A stretch of 64,000 bases of DNA from an uncultured Roseovarius sp. GTDB taxonomy: Bacteria; Pseudomonadota; Alphaproteobacteria; Rhodobacterales; Rhodobacteraceae. Every line of letters begins with the position of its first letter. The stretch's first letter is position 1. A program made the position numbers and the translations under genes. Of this stretch, positions 1 to 8,285 are shown piece by piece. The notes under the pieces are model-generated. The model saw nothing but the letters and a program-made list of their open reading frames with translations. It had not been told where the DNA came from and searched no databases. The stretch spans positions 150,441-214,440 of the forward strand of contig NZ_CAJXNN010000001.1 of the NCBI RefSeq assembly GCF_913057115.1, given 5' to 3'.

Positions 1-901
1 GCTGGACGGGCAGGATATTGCCCCGATCCCCCCTAACAAGCGCGCGGTGAACATGATGTTCCAAAGCTACGCGCTGTTTCCGCATCTGTCGGTCTGGGAC
101 AATATCGCCTTTGGGCTGAAACGCGATGGCTTGCCGCCTGATGCCATCGGCGACCGGGTGGGCGAAATGCTCAAACTCACCCGGCTCGAGAAATTCGCCA
201 AACGCAAACCGCATCAGATTTCCGGCGGTCAGAGACAGCGCGTGGCGCTGGCCCGCAGCCTTGCCAAGGCGCCAAAGCTATTGCTGTTGGACGAACCCCT
301 TGGCGCACTCGATGCCAAGCTGCGCCAAGATACGCAGTTTGAACTGATGGATATTCAAGAAACCACCGGCACCACCTTCGTCATCGTCACCCACGATCAG
401 GAAGAGGCGATGACCGTGGCCAGCCGCGTGGCGGTGATGGACGATGGCCGCATCATGCAGGCCGACACCCCCGCCAATATCTACGAGATGCCCAATTCAG
501 TCTATGTCGCAGATTTCATCGGCGATGTGACCATCATCGAAGGCACCGCCACCCGCAACGGCAACGGCTACGACATCGCTTTCGCCGAAGGGCAGCCCAG
601 CCTTCATGCCGAAAGCGAGATCGACCTGACCGACGGCAGCCGCGCAGCCCTCGCCATCCGGCCCGAAAAAGTCTCTATTTCTGCGGAAAAGCCGGAAAAC
701 ACACGCAATGCCCTACAGGGTAAAATCCTCGATATCGCCTATCTGGGGAACCTTTCGACCTATCACGTCGAACTGCCCACCGGGCAGATCGTCAAGGCGC
801 AAGCCGCCAATACCCGCCGCCTGTCGCGCCGGTCCTTCACTTGGGAAGACGAGGTCTGGATATCCTGGACGGATACCGCGGCCGTCTTGCTGGAGGCCTG
901 A
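1..901 (+). CDS. Polyamine-type ABC transporter ATP-binding protein (5' end outside window)
   Basis: The gene enters from the left edge in the frame starting at base 2; 299 residues are visible and the Walker A loop lies upstream. Visible motifs are the Q-loop region (MMFQSYALFPHLSV), the ABC signature ISGGQRQRVALARSL, Walker B LLLLDEPLGALD and the H-loop VIVTHDQEEAM, followed by a C-terminal TOBE-like domain of about 130 residues. This is the layout of the PotA/PotG/FbpC importer ATPases, which hydrolyse ATP at the cytoplasmic face to drive uptake. Two permease genes follow within a few bases and then an amine-oxidoreductase-like gene, so putrescine, spermidine or a related amine is the likely substrate (inference). 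The binding protein is not in the window and should lie further left. Confidence 0.9.
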   Translation, partial: LDGQDIAPIPPNKRAVNMMFQSYALFPHLSVWDNIAFGLKRDGLPPDAIGDRVGEMLKLTRLEKFAKRKPHQISGGQRQRVALARSLAKAPKLLLLDEPLGALDAKLRQDTQFELMDIQETTGTTFVIVTHDQEEAMTVASRVAVMDDGRIMQADTPANIYEMPNSVYVADFIGDVTIIEGTATRNGNGYDIAFAEGQPSLHAESEIDLTDGSRAALAIRPEKVSISAEKPENTRNALQGKILDIAYLGNLSTYHVELPTGQIVKAQAANTRRLSRRSFTWEDEVWISWTDTAAVLLEA

Positions 902-904
902 GCG

Positions 905-1795
905 ATGCGTCGCGTTGTCCTCATCGCGGTGCCCTACCTGTGGCTTCTGGCACTGTTCCTAGTGCCCTTCATCATCGTCCTGAAGATCTCGCTCAGCGAC
1001 TATGCCCTGTCGATTCCGCCCTATACGCCCAAGCTGGATTTCGCCGCGGGGTGGGAAGGGATCAAAGCCTTCTTCAGCGCGCTGGATTTCGAAAATTTCA
1101 CCTTCCTGACCACCGATGATTTGTACTGGAAGGCCTATCTGTCCTCGGTGCAAATCGCCGCAATCGCCACGCTCTGCACGCTGCTGGTAGGCTATCCCAT
1201 CGCCTATGGCATGGCCAATGCCCCCGATCACTGGCGACCGACCCTGATGATGCTGGTGATCCTGCCGTTCTGGACCAGTTTCCTGATCCGGGTATATTCG
1301 TGGATGGGGATTCTTTCGACCGAAGGCTACCTCAATCAGCTTCTCATCGGCATGGGGCTGATTTCCGAGCCGCTGACGATCCTCAACACCAATACGGCGG
1401 TCTATATCGGCATCGTCTATACTTACCTGCCCTTCATGATCCTGCCCATCTATGCCACGCTTGAGCGGATGGACGCCTCCCTTCTGGAAGCCGCCGAAGA
1501 CTTGGGCTGTTCGCGGATTCAGGCCTTTTGGCTTGTCACCCTTCCCCTGTCGCGCAACGGCATCATCGCGGGCTGCTTTCTGGTCTTCATCCCGACAATT
1601 GGCGAGTTCGTGATCCCTGCGCTTCTGGGCGGGTCCGACACCCTGATGATCGGCAAGGTCCTATGGGAGGAATTCTTCAACAACCGCGACTGGCCGGTGG
1701 CAAGCGCTGTGGCGGTGATCCTGCTGCTGATCCTGATCATCCCGATCATCCTGTTCCAGCGCAATGAACAAAAACAGCGGGAGGCCGAAGGATGA
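905..1795 (+). CDS. Polyamine-type ABC transporter permease, PotB/PotH-like
   Basis: 296 residues, starting 3 bases after the ATPase stop. The N-terminal hydrophobic segment (LWLLALFLVPFIIVL) is followed by a periplasmic loop and further membrane segments typical of the MetI-fold inner-membrane permeases. The EAA loop, the coupling-helix contact for the ATPase, is visible as EAAEDLGCSRIQAFWLVTLP around residues 197-216. The length fits PotB/PotH. Its stop overlaps the start of a 28-codon ORF (ATGA at 1792-1795), so the next permease is not directly coupled as it usually is in this family. Confidence 0.9.
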   Translation: MRRVVLIAVPYLWLLALFLVPFIIVLKISLSDYALSIPPYTPKLDFAAGWEGIKAFFSALDFENFTFLTTDDLYWKAYLSSVQIAAIATLCTLLVGYPIAYGMANAPDHWRPTLMMLVILPFWTSFLIRVYSWMGILSTEGYLNQLLIGMGLISEPLTILNTNTAVYIGIVYTYLPFMILPIYATLERMDASLLEAAEDLGCSRIQAFWLVTLPLSRNGIIAGCFLVFIPTIGEFVIPALLGGSDTLMIGKVLWEEFFNNRDWPVASAVAVILLLILIIPIILFQRNEQKQREAEG

Positions 1796-1878
1796 GGATC
1801 ACGTCACAGCCGAAATCTTCAAAAGATTTCGGACCGATTACTTTTCAAGAAATCGGCACGCCGGAGGCCATCGCATGA
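1792..1878 (+). CDS. Possible coupled 28-codon mini-ORF inside the transporter operon
   Basis: An ATG overlaps the upstream permease stop (ATGA, 1792-1795), and the ORF's own TGA overlaps the next permease ATG (ATGA, 1875-1878). It therefore bridges the two genes exactly and could hand ribosomes from one to the other. The peptide (MRITSQPKSSKDFG...) has no membrane segment or domain that I recognise. Most of it is encoded by a palindromic repeat (1810-1832) and a degenerate second copy, so it may simply be a repeat insertion that preserved translational coupling. Expression of the peptide is unproven. Confidence 0.35.
   Translation: MRITSQPKSSKDFGPITFQEIGTPEAIA
1810..1832. repeat. 10-bp perfect hairpin within the transporter operon
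   Basis: Arms CCGAAATCTT (1810-1819) and AAGATTTCGG (1823-1832) are perfectly complementary around a 3-base loop. A second, degenerate unit of the same length follows at about 1833-1855 (ends CCGATT and AATCGG); its reverse complement matches the first unit at most positions. No T-run follows, so it is a poor intrinsic terminator. An RNA-stability hairpin between two permease messages, or a dispersed palindromic repeat, is more likely. Confidence 0.7.
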
Positions 1879-2690
1879 GACGCTTCACATGGTTCAACGC
1901 AACCTCCCTTACGCTGGGCTTCGCCTTTCTCTACCTGCCGATGGTGATCCTAATCGTCTACAGCTTCAACGCCTCTGAACTGGTCACTGTCTGGGCGGGG
2001 TTCTCCACAAAATGGTATGGTGAGCTTCTGCAAAACGAGGCTTTCCTCGACGCCGCTTGGGTCACGCTTCAGGTCGCGGTCATAAGCTCCACCATCGCCA
2101 CAGTCCTTGGCACCATGGCGGCCTATGTGCTGGTCCGGGCCGGGCGCTTTGCGGGGCGCACGCTGTTTTCCGGCATGATCTATGCGCCGCTTGTCATGCC
2201 CGAGGTGATCACCGGCCTGTCGCTTCTGCTGCTCTTCATCGGCATCGGGCTGGACCGTGGGGTGCTGACCATCATCCTCGCCCATACGACATTTTCCATG
2301 TGCTATGTCTCGGTCGTGGTCTCCTCGCGGCTGGTCAGTTTCGACCGCTCTTTGGAGGAGGCCGCCCTCGACCTTGGGTGCACCGCGATGGAGGCCTTCC
2401 GCCTTGTCACCCTGCCGATCATCGCCCCCGCCGTGATCTCGGGCTGGCTTCTGGCCTTCACCCTGTCGCTTGACGATCTGGTGATCGCGTCCTTCACCGC
2501 AGGCCCCTCGGCCACCACCCTGCCAATCAAGATCTGGTCCTCGATCCGCCTTGGGGTCAGCCCCGAGATCAACGCGCTCTCGACGCTGCTCATTGCGATT
2601 GTCGCCGTGGGGGTGATCACCGCCTCGCTGATCACCAAGCGCGCGGCCCTAAGGCAAGAGGCCGAGGAACGCGCCGCCATCCGCGCATGA
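1875..2690 (+). CDS. Polyamine-type ABC transporter permease, PotC/PotI-like
   Basis: The second MetI-fold inner-membrane permease, 271 residues from ATG 1875. An in-frame extension reaches back to 1764, but it would overlap the previous permease and read through the hairpin region. The 1875 start gives a normal N-terminus (MRRFTWFNATSLTLGFAFLYLP) and is coupled to the mini-ORF stop. The EAA loop is seen as EAALDLGCTAMEAFRLVTLP around residues 163-182. It probably pairs with the 905-1795 permease as the heterodimeric channel. The stop overlaps the flavoprotein start (ATGA, 2687-2690). Confidence 0.88.
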   Translation: MRRFTWFNATSLTLGFAFLYLPMVILIVYSFNASELVTVWAGFSTKWYGELLQNEAFLDAAWVTLQVAVISSTIATVLGTMAAYVLVRAGRFAGRTLFSGMIYAPLVMPEVITGLSLLLLFIGIGLDRGVLTIILAHTTFSMCYVSVVVSSRLVSFDRSLEEAALDLGCTAMEAFRLVTLPIIAPAVISGWLLAFTLSLDDLVIASFTAGPSATTLPIKIWSSIRLGVSPEINALSTLLIAIVAVGVITASLITKRAALRQEAEERAAIRA

Positions 2691-4012
2691 GGCGGGTTTT
2701 TCCAGCCCATGCCTATTCCGAGGCCCCCCGCACCGGGTGTTTTTGGGCTGAAACAGTCTCTGATATAGCCTATTCCAAGGCCAATGGCCGCCTCACCTGC
2801 GACGTGGCGGTGATCGGCGCGGGGTTTACCGGATTATCGGCGGCCCTGCATCTGGCCGAGGGGGGCGCGGATGTGGTTGTTCTTGAGGCCGAACACCCCG
2901 CTTGGGGCGCTTCGGGGCGCAATGGCGGCTTTTGTTGCTTGGGTGGATTTGGCGCACCCGATGGCGTCATCGCCCGCCTGCATGGCGAAGCGGCCCGGGT
3001 CGAGGCCCGTCAGACCGAGATGGCCGCAGTTGGCACCGTGGATGCCCTCACCACGCGGCTTGCCCTCGACGTTGATCGCCATTCCAAAGGCGAAACCGTC
3101 ATGGGCTTCACCGAAAAGTCGCTGCATGAGTTCGAGCGCGAAGCAGAGCGCATCCACTCCGACCTCGGCATTGCCCCCGCGATTCACCAAAACGACGATC
3201 TGGCCGGGCTTGGCATGTCCGGCCCCTTCCACTGCGGCATGACCACCCCGGTGGGCTTTGGCCTCAACCCGGCGAAATACGCCCTTGGCCTTGCCGAAAC
3301 CGCCAGCGATGCAGGCGCCCGCATCTTCGCCCATAGCCCCGTGCAGCGTATCGACCACGGGCCGGGTTTCACCCTACATACCGACGCCGCCCAAATCACC
3401 GCCAAGCGCCTGATCGTGGCGACCAACGGCTATTCCTCCGACGACCTGCCCAAGTGGATGCGCGCACGCTACCTGCCCGCGCAATCCAACGTGCTGGTCA
3501 CCCGCACCATGAGTGACGAGGAAATCGCCGCCCAAGGCTGGTCCACCGATCAAATGGCCTATGACGAACGGTTCTTCCTGCATTACTTCCGCCTGATGCC
3601 AAACCGCCGGTTCCTGTTCGGCATGCGCGGCGGGCTTTTCTCCTCGCCCAAATGGGACAGGCGGATGCACCGCACCATCCGGCAGCATTTCGACCGCATG
3701 TTCCCCGCATGGGCGCATATCGACACACCCTACAGTTGGAATGGCCTCCTGAGCCTGTCGCGTGACATGACCCCTTATTGCGGCCCGATCCCCGAAATGC
3801 CCGGCGCCTTCACCGCGCTTAGCTTTCAGGGCAACGGCGTCGCCATGGCCAGCCACGCAGGGGCCATCCTTGCCGATCTGGCCCAAGAAAAAGCCCCTAG
3901 CGCCATGTACCCCGACATCATGCGCAAAGCGCCCCGCCGCTTCCCTCTGGGCCAGTTCCGCCGCGCGTGGCTCTGGCCGCCCTATGCGCTGGCTCATCTG
4001 ACAGGAAATTAA
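2687..4012 (+). CDS. FAD-dependent oxidoreductase (PuuB/OrdL-like amine oxidoreductase)
   Basis: 441 residues with an N-terminal Rossmann FAD site (VIGAGFTGLSAALHLAEGG, about residues 43-61) after a roughly 40-residue lead containing TGCFWAETV. The C-terminal part has the GNGVAMASHAGAILADL segment typical of DAO-fold enzymes. Proteins of this type beside polyamine ABC transporters usually oxidise gamma-glutamylputrescine or another secondary amine, giving an aldehyde and H2O2. The exact substrate is inferred from the four-gene operon. The TAA stop is part of the palindromic element that begins at 4009. Confidence 0.8.
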   Translation: MRRVFPAHAYSEAPRTGCFWAETVSDIAYSKANGRLTCDVAVIGAGFTGLSAALHLAEGGADVVVLEAEHPAWGASGRNGGFCCLGGFGAPDGVIARLHGEAARVEARQTEMAAVGTVDALTTRLALDVDRHSKGETVMGFTEKSLHEFEREAERIHSDLGIAPAIHQNDDLAGLGMSGPFHCGMTTPVGFGLNPAKYALGLAETASDAGARIFAHSPVQRIDHGPGFTLHTDAAQITAKRLIVATNGYSSDDLPKWMRARYLPAQSNVLVTRTMSDEEIAAQGWSTDQMAYDERFFLHYFRLMPNRRFLFGMRGGLFSSPKWDRRMHRTIRQHFDRMFPAWAHIDTPYSWNGLLSLSRDMTPYCGPIPEMPGAFTALSFQGNGVAMASHAGAILADLAQEKAPSAMYPDIMRKAPRRFPLGQFRRAWLWPPYALAHLTGN

Positions 4013-4116
4013 AGCGTTTCCAGTTTACCTTGACTCAAAGTGCATCACCAATGTCGCGAGAAGGCCGTAGGCCTGGCAGGGTATTGGTGATGCAACAATA
4101 ACTGGAAACGCTCTAA
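4009..4116. repeat. Three-tier nested palindromic element between convergent stops
   Basis: Outer arms AGCGTTTCCAGTT (4013-4025) and its complement (4100-4112) are perfect over 13 bp and extend to 16 of 17 if 4009-4025 is paired with 4100-4116. Middle arms TGCATCACCAAT (4041-4052) and its complement (4083-4094) are perfect over 12 bp. An inner AGGCC/GGCCT pair lies at 4062-4066 and 4070-4074. The element fills the whole gap, and its ends contain the TAA of the flavoprotein gene and the TAG of the opposing EamA gene. It may act as a bidirectional terminator or be a short mobile palindrome. It resembles the element at 7328-7414. Confidence 0.85.
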
Positions 4117-5036
4117 CCCTGCGGCGTGCGGATCGCCCGCGCCTTATCGCGCTTCAGCCCCAAGTGCCGCTCCCGCAGGATAATGATGATCCCCGCAAGG
4201 ATCACCAAACCGGCCCCAAGCAGCATCGGCCCGGTCGGCACCTCGTCGAAAATCACATAGCCGATGACGAGGGCAAACAGCATCGAAGCATAGTCAAACG
4301 GCGCAATCACGCTGGCATCCGAGAACCGATAGGCCGAAGTCAGGAAAATCTGTGCCGTGCCGCCCAAAACCCCGGCCAAAATCAAGTAAACAGTCTCTAA
4401 CCCACCCGGAAGCGCCCATCCAAAGGGAATGGTCAGCAACGACAAGAGGGTCGAGGTCAGCGAGAAATAAAAGACGATCGCGCTGGTTTCTTCGGTCGCC
4501 ACCAGCTTGCGAATGTAGATCTGCGCCAAGGCGGCACAGACCGCGCCCAATAGTACAAGAACCGCACCCACCGCCTGCGCGGTTTCCACCGTCGGGCCGG
4601 AAAGTGTGCTCAATCGCGGCGACAGAACGATCAAGACCCCAACAAGGCCCAACCCCACGGCACCGATCCGGAAGAGCCCAACGCGCTCATCCAAGAACAT
4701 CGCGGCGAAAACCACCGTCAACAGCGGCGCGGTATAGCCCAGCGCCGTGACCTCGGGCAACGGCAAGAGGCCCAAGCCGGCAAACATCAACCCCATCGCC
4801 GTGGTCCCCACCACCCCGCGCCAGAAATGCCCCATGGGCGATTTCACCTTCAGCCCGGTGCGCAGATCCCCGCGCAGGGCCAGCCATGTCAGGATCACGG
4901 GAATGGCAAAGAACGAGCGAAAGAAGACCGCCTCACCGGGCGGAACAGTGTCTGATGCGGCCTTGATCAGGGCCGACATCACGACAAACAGCATCACGGA
5001 ACAGAGTTTCAGGGCAATGCCCTTGAAGGGACTCAT
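4113..5036 (-). CDS. EamA-family (DMT) inner-membrane transporter
   Basis: 307 residues of almost continuous hydrophobic segments, about ten membrane helices arranged as two EamA repeats, in the drug/metabolite transporter superfamily. The substrate cannot be read from the sequence. ATG 5036 (MSPFKGIALK) is preferred over the upstream in-frame ATGs because AGGAGA precedes it at good spacing and the first helix begins soon after. The C-terminus is basic (RERHLGLKRDKARAIR). It is convergent with the polyamine operon and probably monocistronic. Confidence 0.85.
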   Translation of the reverse strand: MSPFKGIALKLCSVMLFVVMSALIKAASDTVPPGEAVFFRSFFAIPVILTWLALRGDLRTGLKVKSPMGHFWRGVVGTTAMGLMFAGLGLLPLPEVTALGYTAPLLTVVFAAMFLDERVGLFRIGAVGLGLVGVLIVLSPRLSTLSGPTVETAQAVGAVLVLLGAVCAALAQIYIRKLVATEETSAIVFYFSLTSTLLSLLTIPFGWALPGGLETVYLILAGVLGGTAQIFLTSAYRFSDASVIAPFDYASMLFALVIGYVIFDEVPTGPMLLGAGLVILAGIIIILRERHLGLKRDKARAIRTPQG

Positions 5037-5118
5037 TGGCACATCTCCTAGTGCCCAATCCATGCGCCTGCCTGCGCAAAAGGTCAATCACCCGCGCGGC
5101 ATCCAATACACAAAGAAA

Positions 5119-5145
5119 AGCCCTGCGTGACGATCACGCAGGGCT
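5119..5145 (-). terminator. Rho-independent terminator of the msrB-msrA operon
   Basis: A 12-bp perfect stem (AGCCCTGCGTGA at 5119-5130 and its complement at 5134-5145) has a 3-base loop. On the minus strand it is followed by TTTTCTTTG. It lies about 70 bp past the msrA stop. Confidence 0.85.
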
Positions 5146-5216
5146 ATTGGCCAAGCGCTTCTCAGCCCTCACGGGGCCTTCGTCGCGCTGAACGCCGTCA
5201 GGCGTGAAAAGCGGCT

Positions 5217-5723
5217 CTATTCCGCCGCATCCCGCTTGGGCAACACCCAATCGGGGCGCGGGAAATGGCAGGTATAGCCATTGGGGAACCGCTCAAGATA
5301 ATCCTGATGCTCAGGCTCCGCTTCCCAGAAATCGCCCACCGGCTCCACCTCGGTCACCACCTTGCCGGGCCAGATGCCACTGGCCTCCACATCGGCAATC
5401 GTATCCAGCGCCACCGCCTTTTGCGCGTCATTGCAATAATAGATGGCCGAGCGATAGCTTAGCCCCACATCGTTCCCCTGCCGGTTCAGGGTCGTCGGAT
5501 CATGGATCTGGAAAAAGAACTCCAGCAACCTCCGGTAACTCATCCGGTCGGGGTCGAACATCACCTCAATCCCCTCGGCATGGGTGCCGTGGTTGCGATA
5601 GGTGGCATTGGGCACATCCCCCCCAGTGTATCCCACACGGGTGGAAATCACCCCATCCATATCGCGGATCAGGTCTTGCATCCCCCAGAAACAGCCACCG
5701 GCCAGAACTGCACGTTCGCTCAT
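5217..5723 (-). CDS. msrA: Peptide-methionine (S)-S-oxide reductase MsrA
   Basis: 168 residues. It reduces the S epimer of methionine sulfoxide in proteins and free methionine using thioredoxin. The catalytic motif GGCFWG is at residues 9-14 (Cys11), with the conserved [20 protein letters not shown] segment next. ATG 5723 overlaps the msrB stop (ATGA, 5720-5723), so the two reductases are translationally coupled and cover both sulfoxide epimers. Longer in-frame starts up to 5816 lie inside msrB and add no family residues. Confidence 0.95.
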   Translation of the reverse strand: MSERAVLAGGCFWGMQDLIRDMDGVISTRVGYTGGDVPNATYRNHGTHAEGIEVMFDPDRMSYRRLLEFFFQIHDPTTLNRQGNDVGLSYRSAIYYCNDAQKAVALDTIADVEASGIWPGKVVTEVEPVGDFWEAEPEHQDYLERFPNGYTCHFPRPDWVLPKRDAAE

Positions 5724-6169
5724 CTCACGTCCTCCACTTGATCCAGATAATCGCCGTAGCCTTCGGCCTCCATCTCGTCGCGATGGATGAACCGCAAGGC
5801 GGCGGAATTGATGCAATAGCGTAGCCCGCCCCGGTCTTGCGGCCCATCGGGAAAGACATGCCCAAGGTGGCTGTCGCCATGGGTGCTGCGCACCTCGGTT
5901 CGCACCATCCCGTGGCTGGTATCGGTCAGCTCATTTACATGCGCGGGCTCGATCGGCTTGGTAAAGCTCGGCCAACCACAGCCCGACTCGTATTTGTCGG
6001 ACGAGGCGAACAAAGGCTCACCCGAGACCACATCCACGTAAATCCCCGGCTCCTTGTTCCCAAGGTACTTGCCGGTGCCGGGACGCTCGGTGCCATTCTC
6101 TTGCGTCACCCAATACTCTTCGGGGTCCAGCGCCGCGATGACATCGGGGTTCTTCTCGTATTTCGGCAT
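5720..6169 (-). CDS. msrB: Peptide-methionine (R)-S-oxide reductase MsrB
   Basis: 149 residues. It reduces the R epimer of methionine sulfoxide. The SelR fold is recognisable from [21 protein letters not shown] and the catalytic-Cys motif [12 protein letters not shown] near residues 120-131. The paired CxxC zinc cysteines of some MsrBs are not evident. ATG 6169 (MPKYEKNPD) is chosen because GGAGGG sits just upstream. It is the first gene of the msrB-msrA pair and shares the terminator at 5119-5145. Confidence 0.95.
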   Translation of the reverse strand: MPKYEKNPDVIAALDPEEYWVTQENGTERPGTGKYLGNKEPGIYVDVVSGEPLFASSDKYESGCGWPSFTKPIEPAHVNELTDTSHGMVRTEVRSTHGDSHLGHVFPDGPQDRGGLRYCINSAALRFIHRDEMEAEGYGDYLDQVEDVR

Positions 6170-6229
6170 TCGGCCCTCCATGCCCTGTTCACTTATAAAG
6201 ATGGGGCTGAGGGCCAAATATGAAAGGGT

Positions 6230-6544
6230 TCACCCACTCTCGCCCACATTCTCTGCAAAGGATTTCTTGAAGGCCTGCTGCTGATCGGCGCTCGCCTCGG
6301 TTTGATATTTGTCCTTCCACTCGTCATAGGGCATGCCATAGAAAATCTCGCGCGCCTCGTCCTTGGACATCTCGATGCCGCGCTCATTCGCGGCCTCTTG
6401 ATACCAGCGCGACAGGCAGTTGCGGCAAAACCCGCCAAGGTTCATCAGGTCAATGTTCTGCACATCGGTGCGCTTTTCCATCAAATGCTCACGCAGCGTG
6501 CGGAATGCAGCGGCTTCCAATTCGATACGAGTCTGGTCGTCCAT
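6230..6544 (-). CDS. DUF1244 family protein
   Basis: 104 residues, soluble, start at 6544 after an excellent AGGAGGAAACCC ribosome site. The family is recognised from FRTLREHLMEKRTDVQNIDL, GFCRNCLSRWY and the DEAREIFYGMPYDEWK segment. No biochemical role is established that I know of. The invariant-looking CRNC pair near residues 40-43 could bind a metal or be redox active (inference). It lies upstream of msrB on the same strand with a 60-bp gap, so co-transcription with the msr genes is possible. Confidence 0.8.
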   Translation of the reverse strand: MDDQTRIELEAAAFRTLREHLMEKRTDVQNIDLMNLGGFCRNCLSRWYQEAANERGIEMSKDEAREIFYGMPYDEWKDKYQTEASADQQQAFKKSFAENVGESG

Positions 6545-6658
6545 GGGTTTCCTCCTGTCTTTGGTCACAACATGCGCTTGGGCGCGAGCGGGTTCAAGCC
6601 GTCTTGATTGACTTCAGCACAAGCCGCCGCATCTTGACTCCCACTGACCGGAGGCTTG

Positions 6659-7327
6659 ATGCGCTTATTTGCGACCCTGATCCTTATCACCACGCTCTCG
6701 GCCTGCACCCCCGGCGCGCCACGCTCGGGCGGGGATATCCTGATGATCGGCGATTCCGTTTTGGCTTGGAACCGTACATCAGGCCGTGATGTGGGAACCG
6801 CCCTTGGCGCAAGCCTTGATCGCACCGTCACCAATCGCGCCACCCCCGGCGCACAGATCCGCAAGCGTGGCTTTGCCTCCGCCCTTGGGCTTGGCATCCC
6901 CGACCAACTGGTCATGCGACCGTGGAACTGGGTGGTGATGAACGGCGGGGCCAATGACCTCGGCTTTACCTGCGGCTGTACCCGTTGCGACGGGGTGATC
7001 GAGGCGCTGATCTCCCGCGATGGGACGACCGGGGATATCCCCACCCTGATCAACCGCGCCCGGTCCACCGGGGCCAAGGTGCTTTGGATGGGCTACTACC
7101 GCGCCCCCAACTCCGGCAGCTTCCAAGGCTGCCGCCCCGGTCTTGTCGAAATCGAACGCCGTGTCGCAAGGCTCGCCCGCACAAGCTCCGGCGTCTTCTT
7201 TGTGGACTCCGAAGATGTCATCGCGCCGCGCGACCCATCGCTCTACGCCGCCGACGCAACGCACCCCTCGCCCAAGGGATCAGCGGTGATCGGCCAATAC
7301 CTCGCGCAAACGATCAAGGCGAATTGA
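6659..7327 (+). CDS. SGNH/GDSL-family lipoprotein hydrolase
   Basis: 222 residues with a lipoprotein signal peptide and lipobox LSAC (Cys16), so it is probably anchored in the periplasm or outer membrane. SGNH blocks are clear: GDSV (Ser33), the Asn block MNGGANDLG, and the catalytic Asp/His block DATHPS near the C-terminus. Substrate is unknown; an ester or acyl group on a lipid or glycan is typical. ATG 6659 is used; a TTG at 6656 would leave almost no spacing from the GGAGG. Four cysteines (CGCTRC, QGC) could form disulfides. Confidence 0.8.
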   Translation: MRLFATLILITTLSACTPGAPRSGGDILMIGDSVLAWNRTSGRDVGTALGASLDRTVTNRATPGAQIRKRGFASALGLGIPDQLVMRPWNWVVMNGGANDLGFTCGCTRCDGVIEALISRDGTTGDIPTLINRARSTGAKVLWMGYYRAPNSGSFQGCRPGLVEIERRVARLARTSSGVFFVDSEDVIAPRDPSLYAADATHPSPKGSAVIGQYLAQTIKAN

Positions 7328-7414
7328 AGCGTTCCGCCTTTAACCTGCGGCATCAGCGAAAGGCGGAACGCGGGCAACGATTGAACGGAGCACTGCGTTT
7401 CGCGAAACGCTTTA
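7328..7414. repeat. Palindromic element between convergent genes, related to 4009-4116
   Basis: Arms GCGTTCCGCCTTT (7329-7341) and AAAGGCGGAACGC (7359-7371) are perfect over 13 bp with a 17-base loop. A separate 16-bp perfect palindrome GCGTTTCGCGAAACGC lies at 7395-7410. It fills the gap between the esterase stop and the transaminase stop, and its right end supplies the TAA of the transaminase. Shared features with the 4009 element are AGCGTT ends, a TTTA-CCT stretch and GCATCA before the return arm. Confidence 0.75.
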
Positions 7415-8275
7415 GATCGCCGCCTTCAGGCTTTCATCTAGGTAAATCTCGCGCAGCCGCTTGGCCACCGGCCCCGGCACCCCATCGCCAACGGGTGTGC
7501 CGTCAATCTCCACCACTGGCATAACAAAGGCACTGGCCGAGGTGACGAAGCCCTCGTCGGCCTCTTTCGCCTCGTCGATGGTGAAAGACCGCTCTTCCAC
7601 CTCCATCTGCGCCTCTCGGGCAAAGCGCAGCACAGCGGCGCGGGTGATCCCGTGCAGAATATCATTCGAAAGATGACGGGTGATGATCTTGCCACCCTTC
7701 ACGATATAGGCGTTGTTGCTGGTGCCCTCGGTAACAAAGCCATCCTCGATCATCCAGGCATCATCGCACCCGGCGGCCTTGGCCATCATCTTGCCCATCG
7801 ACGGGTACAACAATTGCACCGTCTTGATATCCCGACGACCCCAACGCACATCGTCGATACTGATGATCTTCAGCCCCGTCTCGGCCTGCGGGCTATTGGC
7901 AAGGCCGGGCTTTGATTGGGTGAACAAGACCACGGTGGGTCGGGTGGTCTCGGCATCGGGGAAAACGAAATCCCGGTCGCCATCGCTGCCGCGCGTGACC
8001 TGAAGATAAATCAAGCCATCGTCGATCCCGTTCCGCGTCACCAATTCGCGGTGGATCTCCAGCAGATCATCAAATTCCGGCGGCTGCTTCATGTCCAGCT
8101 CATTGAGCGAGCGTTCCAACCGCTTTGCATGACCCGCGAAATCAATCAGCTTGCCACCCAGCACGCTGGTCACCTCGTAAACCCCATCGGCCATCAGGAA
8201 CCCACGGTCAAAAATCGAAACCGTCGCCTCCCCTTCCGGCAGGTACTCGCCATTCACGTAAACGGTTCGGGTCAT
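7412..8275 (-). CDS. D-amino-acid transaminase (class IV aminotransferase)
   Basis: 287 residues, fold-type IV PLP enzyme. The N-terminus YVNGEYLPEGEATVSIFDRG, the PLP-lysine segment RRDIKTVQLL, and VTEGTSNNAYIV all fit D-alanine/D-amino-acid transaminases rather than branched-chain enzymes. It would interconvert D-alanine or D-glutamate with 2-oxo acids. ATG 8275 follows GAGGAG at good spacing and lies 10 bp after the DgcA stop, so it is the third gene of a D-glutamate operon with dgcN and dgcA. That context supports a D-Glu or D-Ala substrate. Confidence 0.88.
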   Translation of the reverse strand: MTRTVYVNGEYLPEGEATVSIFDRGFLMADGVYEVTSVLGGKLIDFAGHAKRLERSLNELDMKQPPEFDDLLEIHRELVTRNGIDDGLIYLQVTRGSDGDRDFVFPDAETTRPTVVLFTQSKPGLANSPQAETGLKIISIDDVRWGRRDIKTVQLLYPSMGKMMAKAAGCDDAWMIEDGFVTEGTSNNAYIVKGGKIITRHLSNDILHGITRAAVLRFAREAQMEVEERSFTIDEAKEADEGFVTSASAFVMPVVEIDGTPVGDGVPGPVAKRLREIYLDESLKAAI

Positions 8276-8285
8276 GTCAGTCTCC

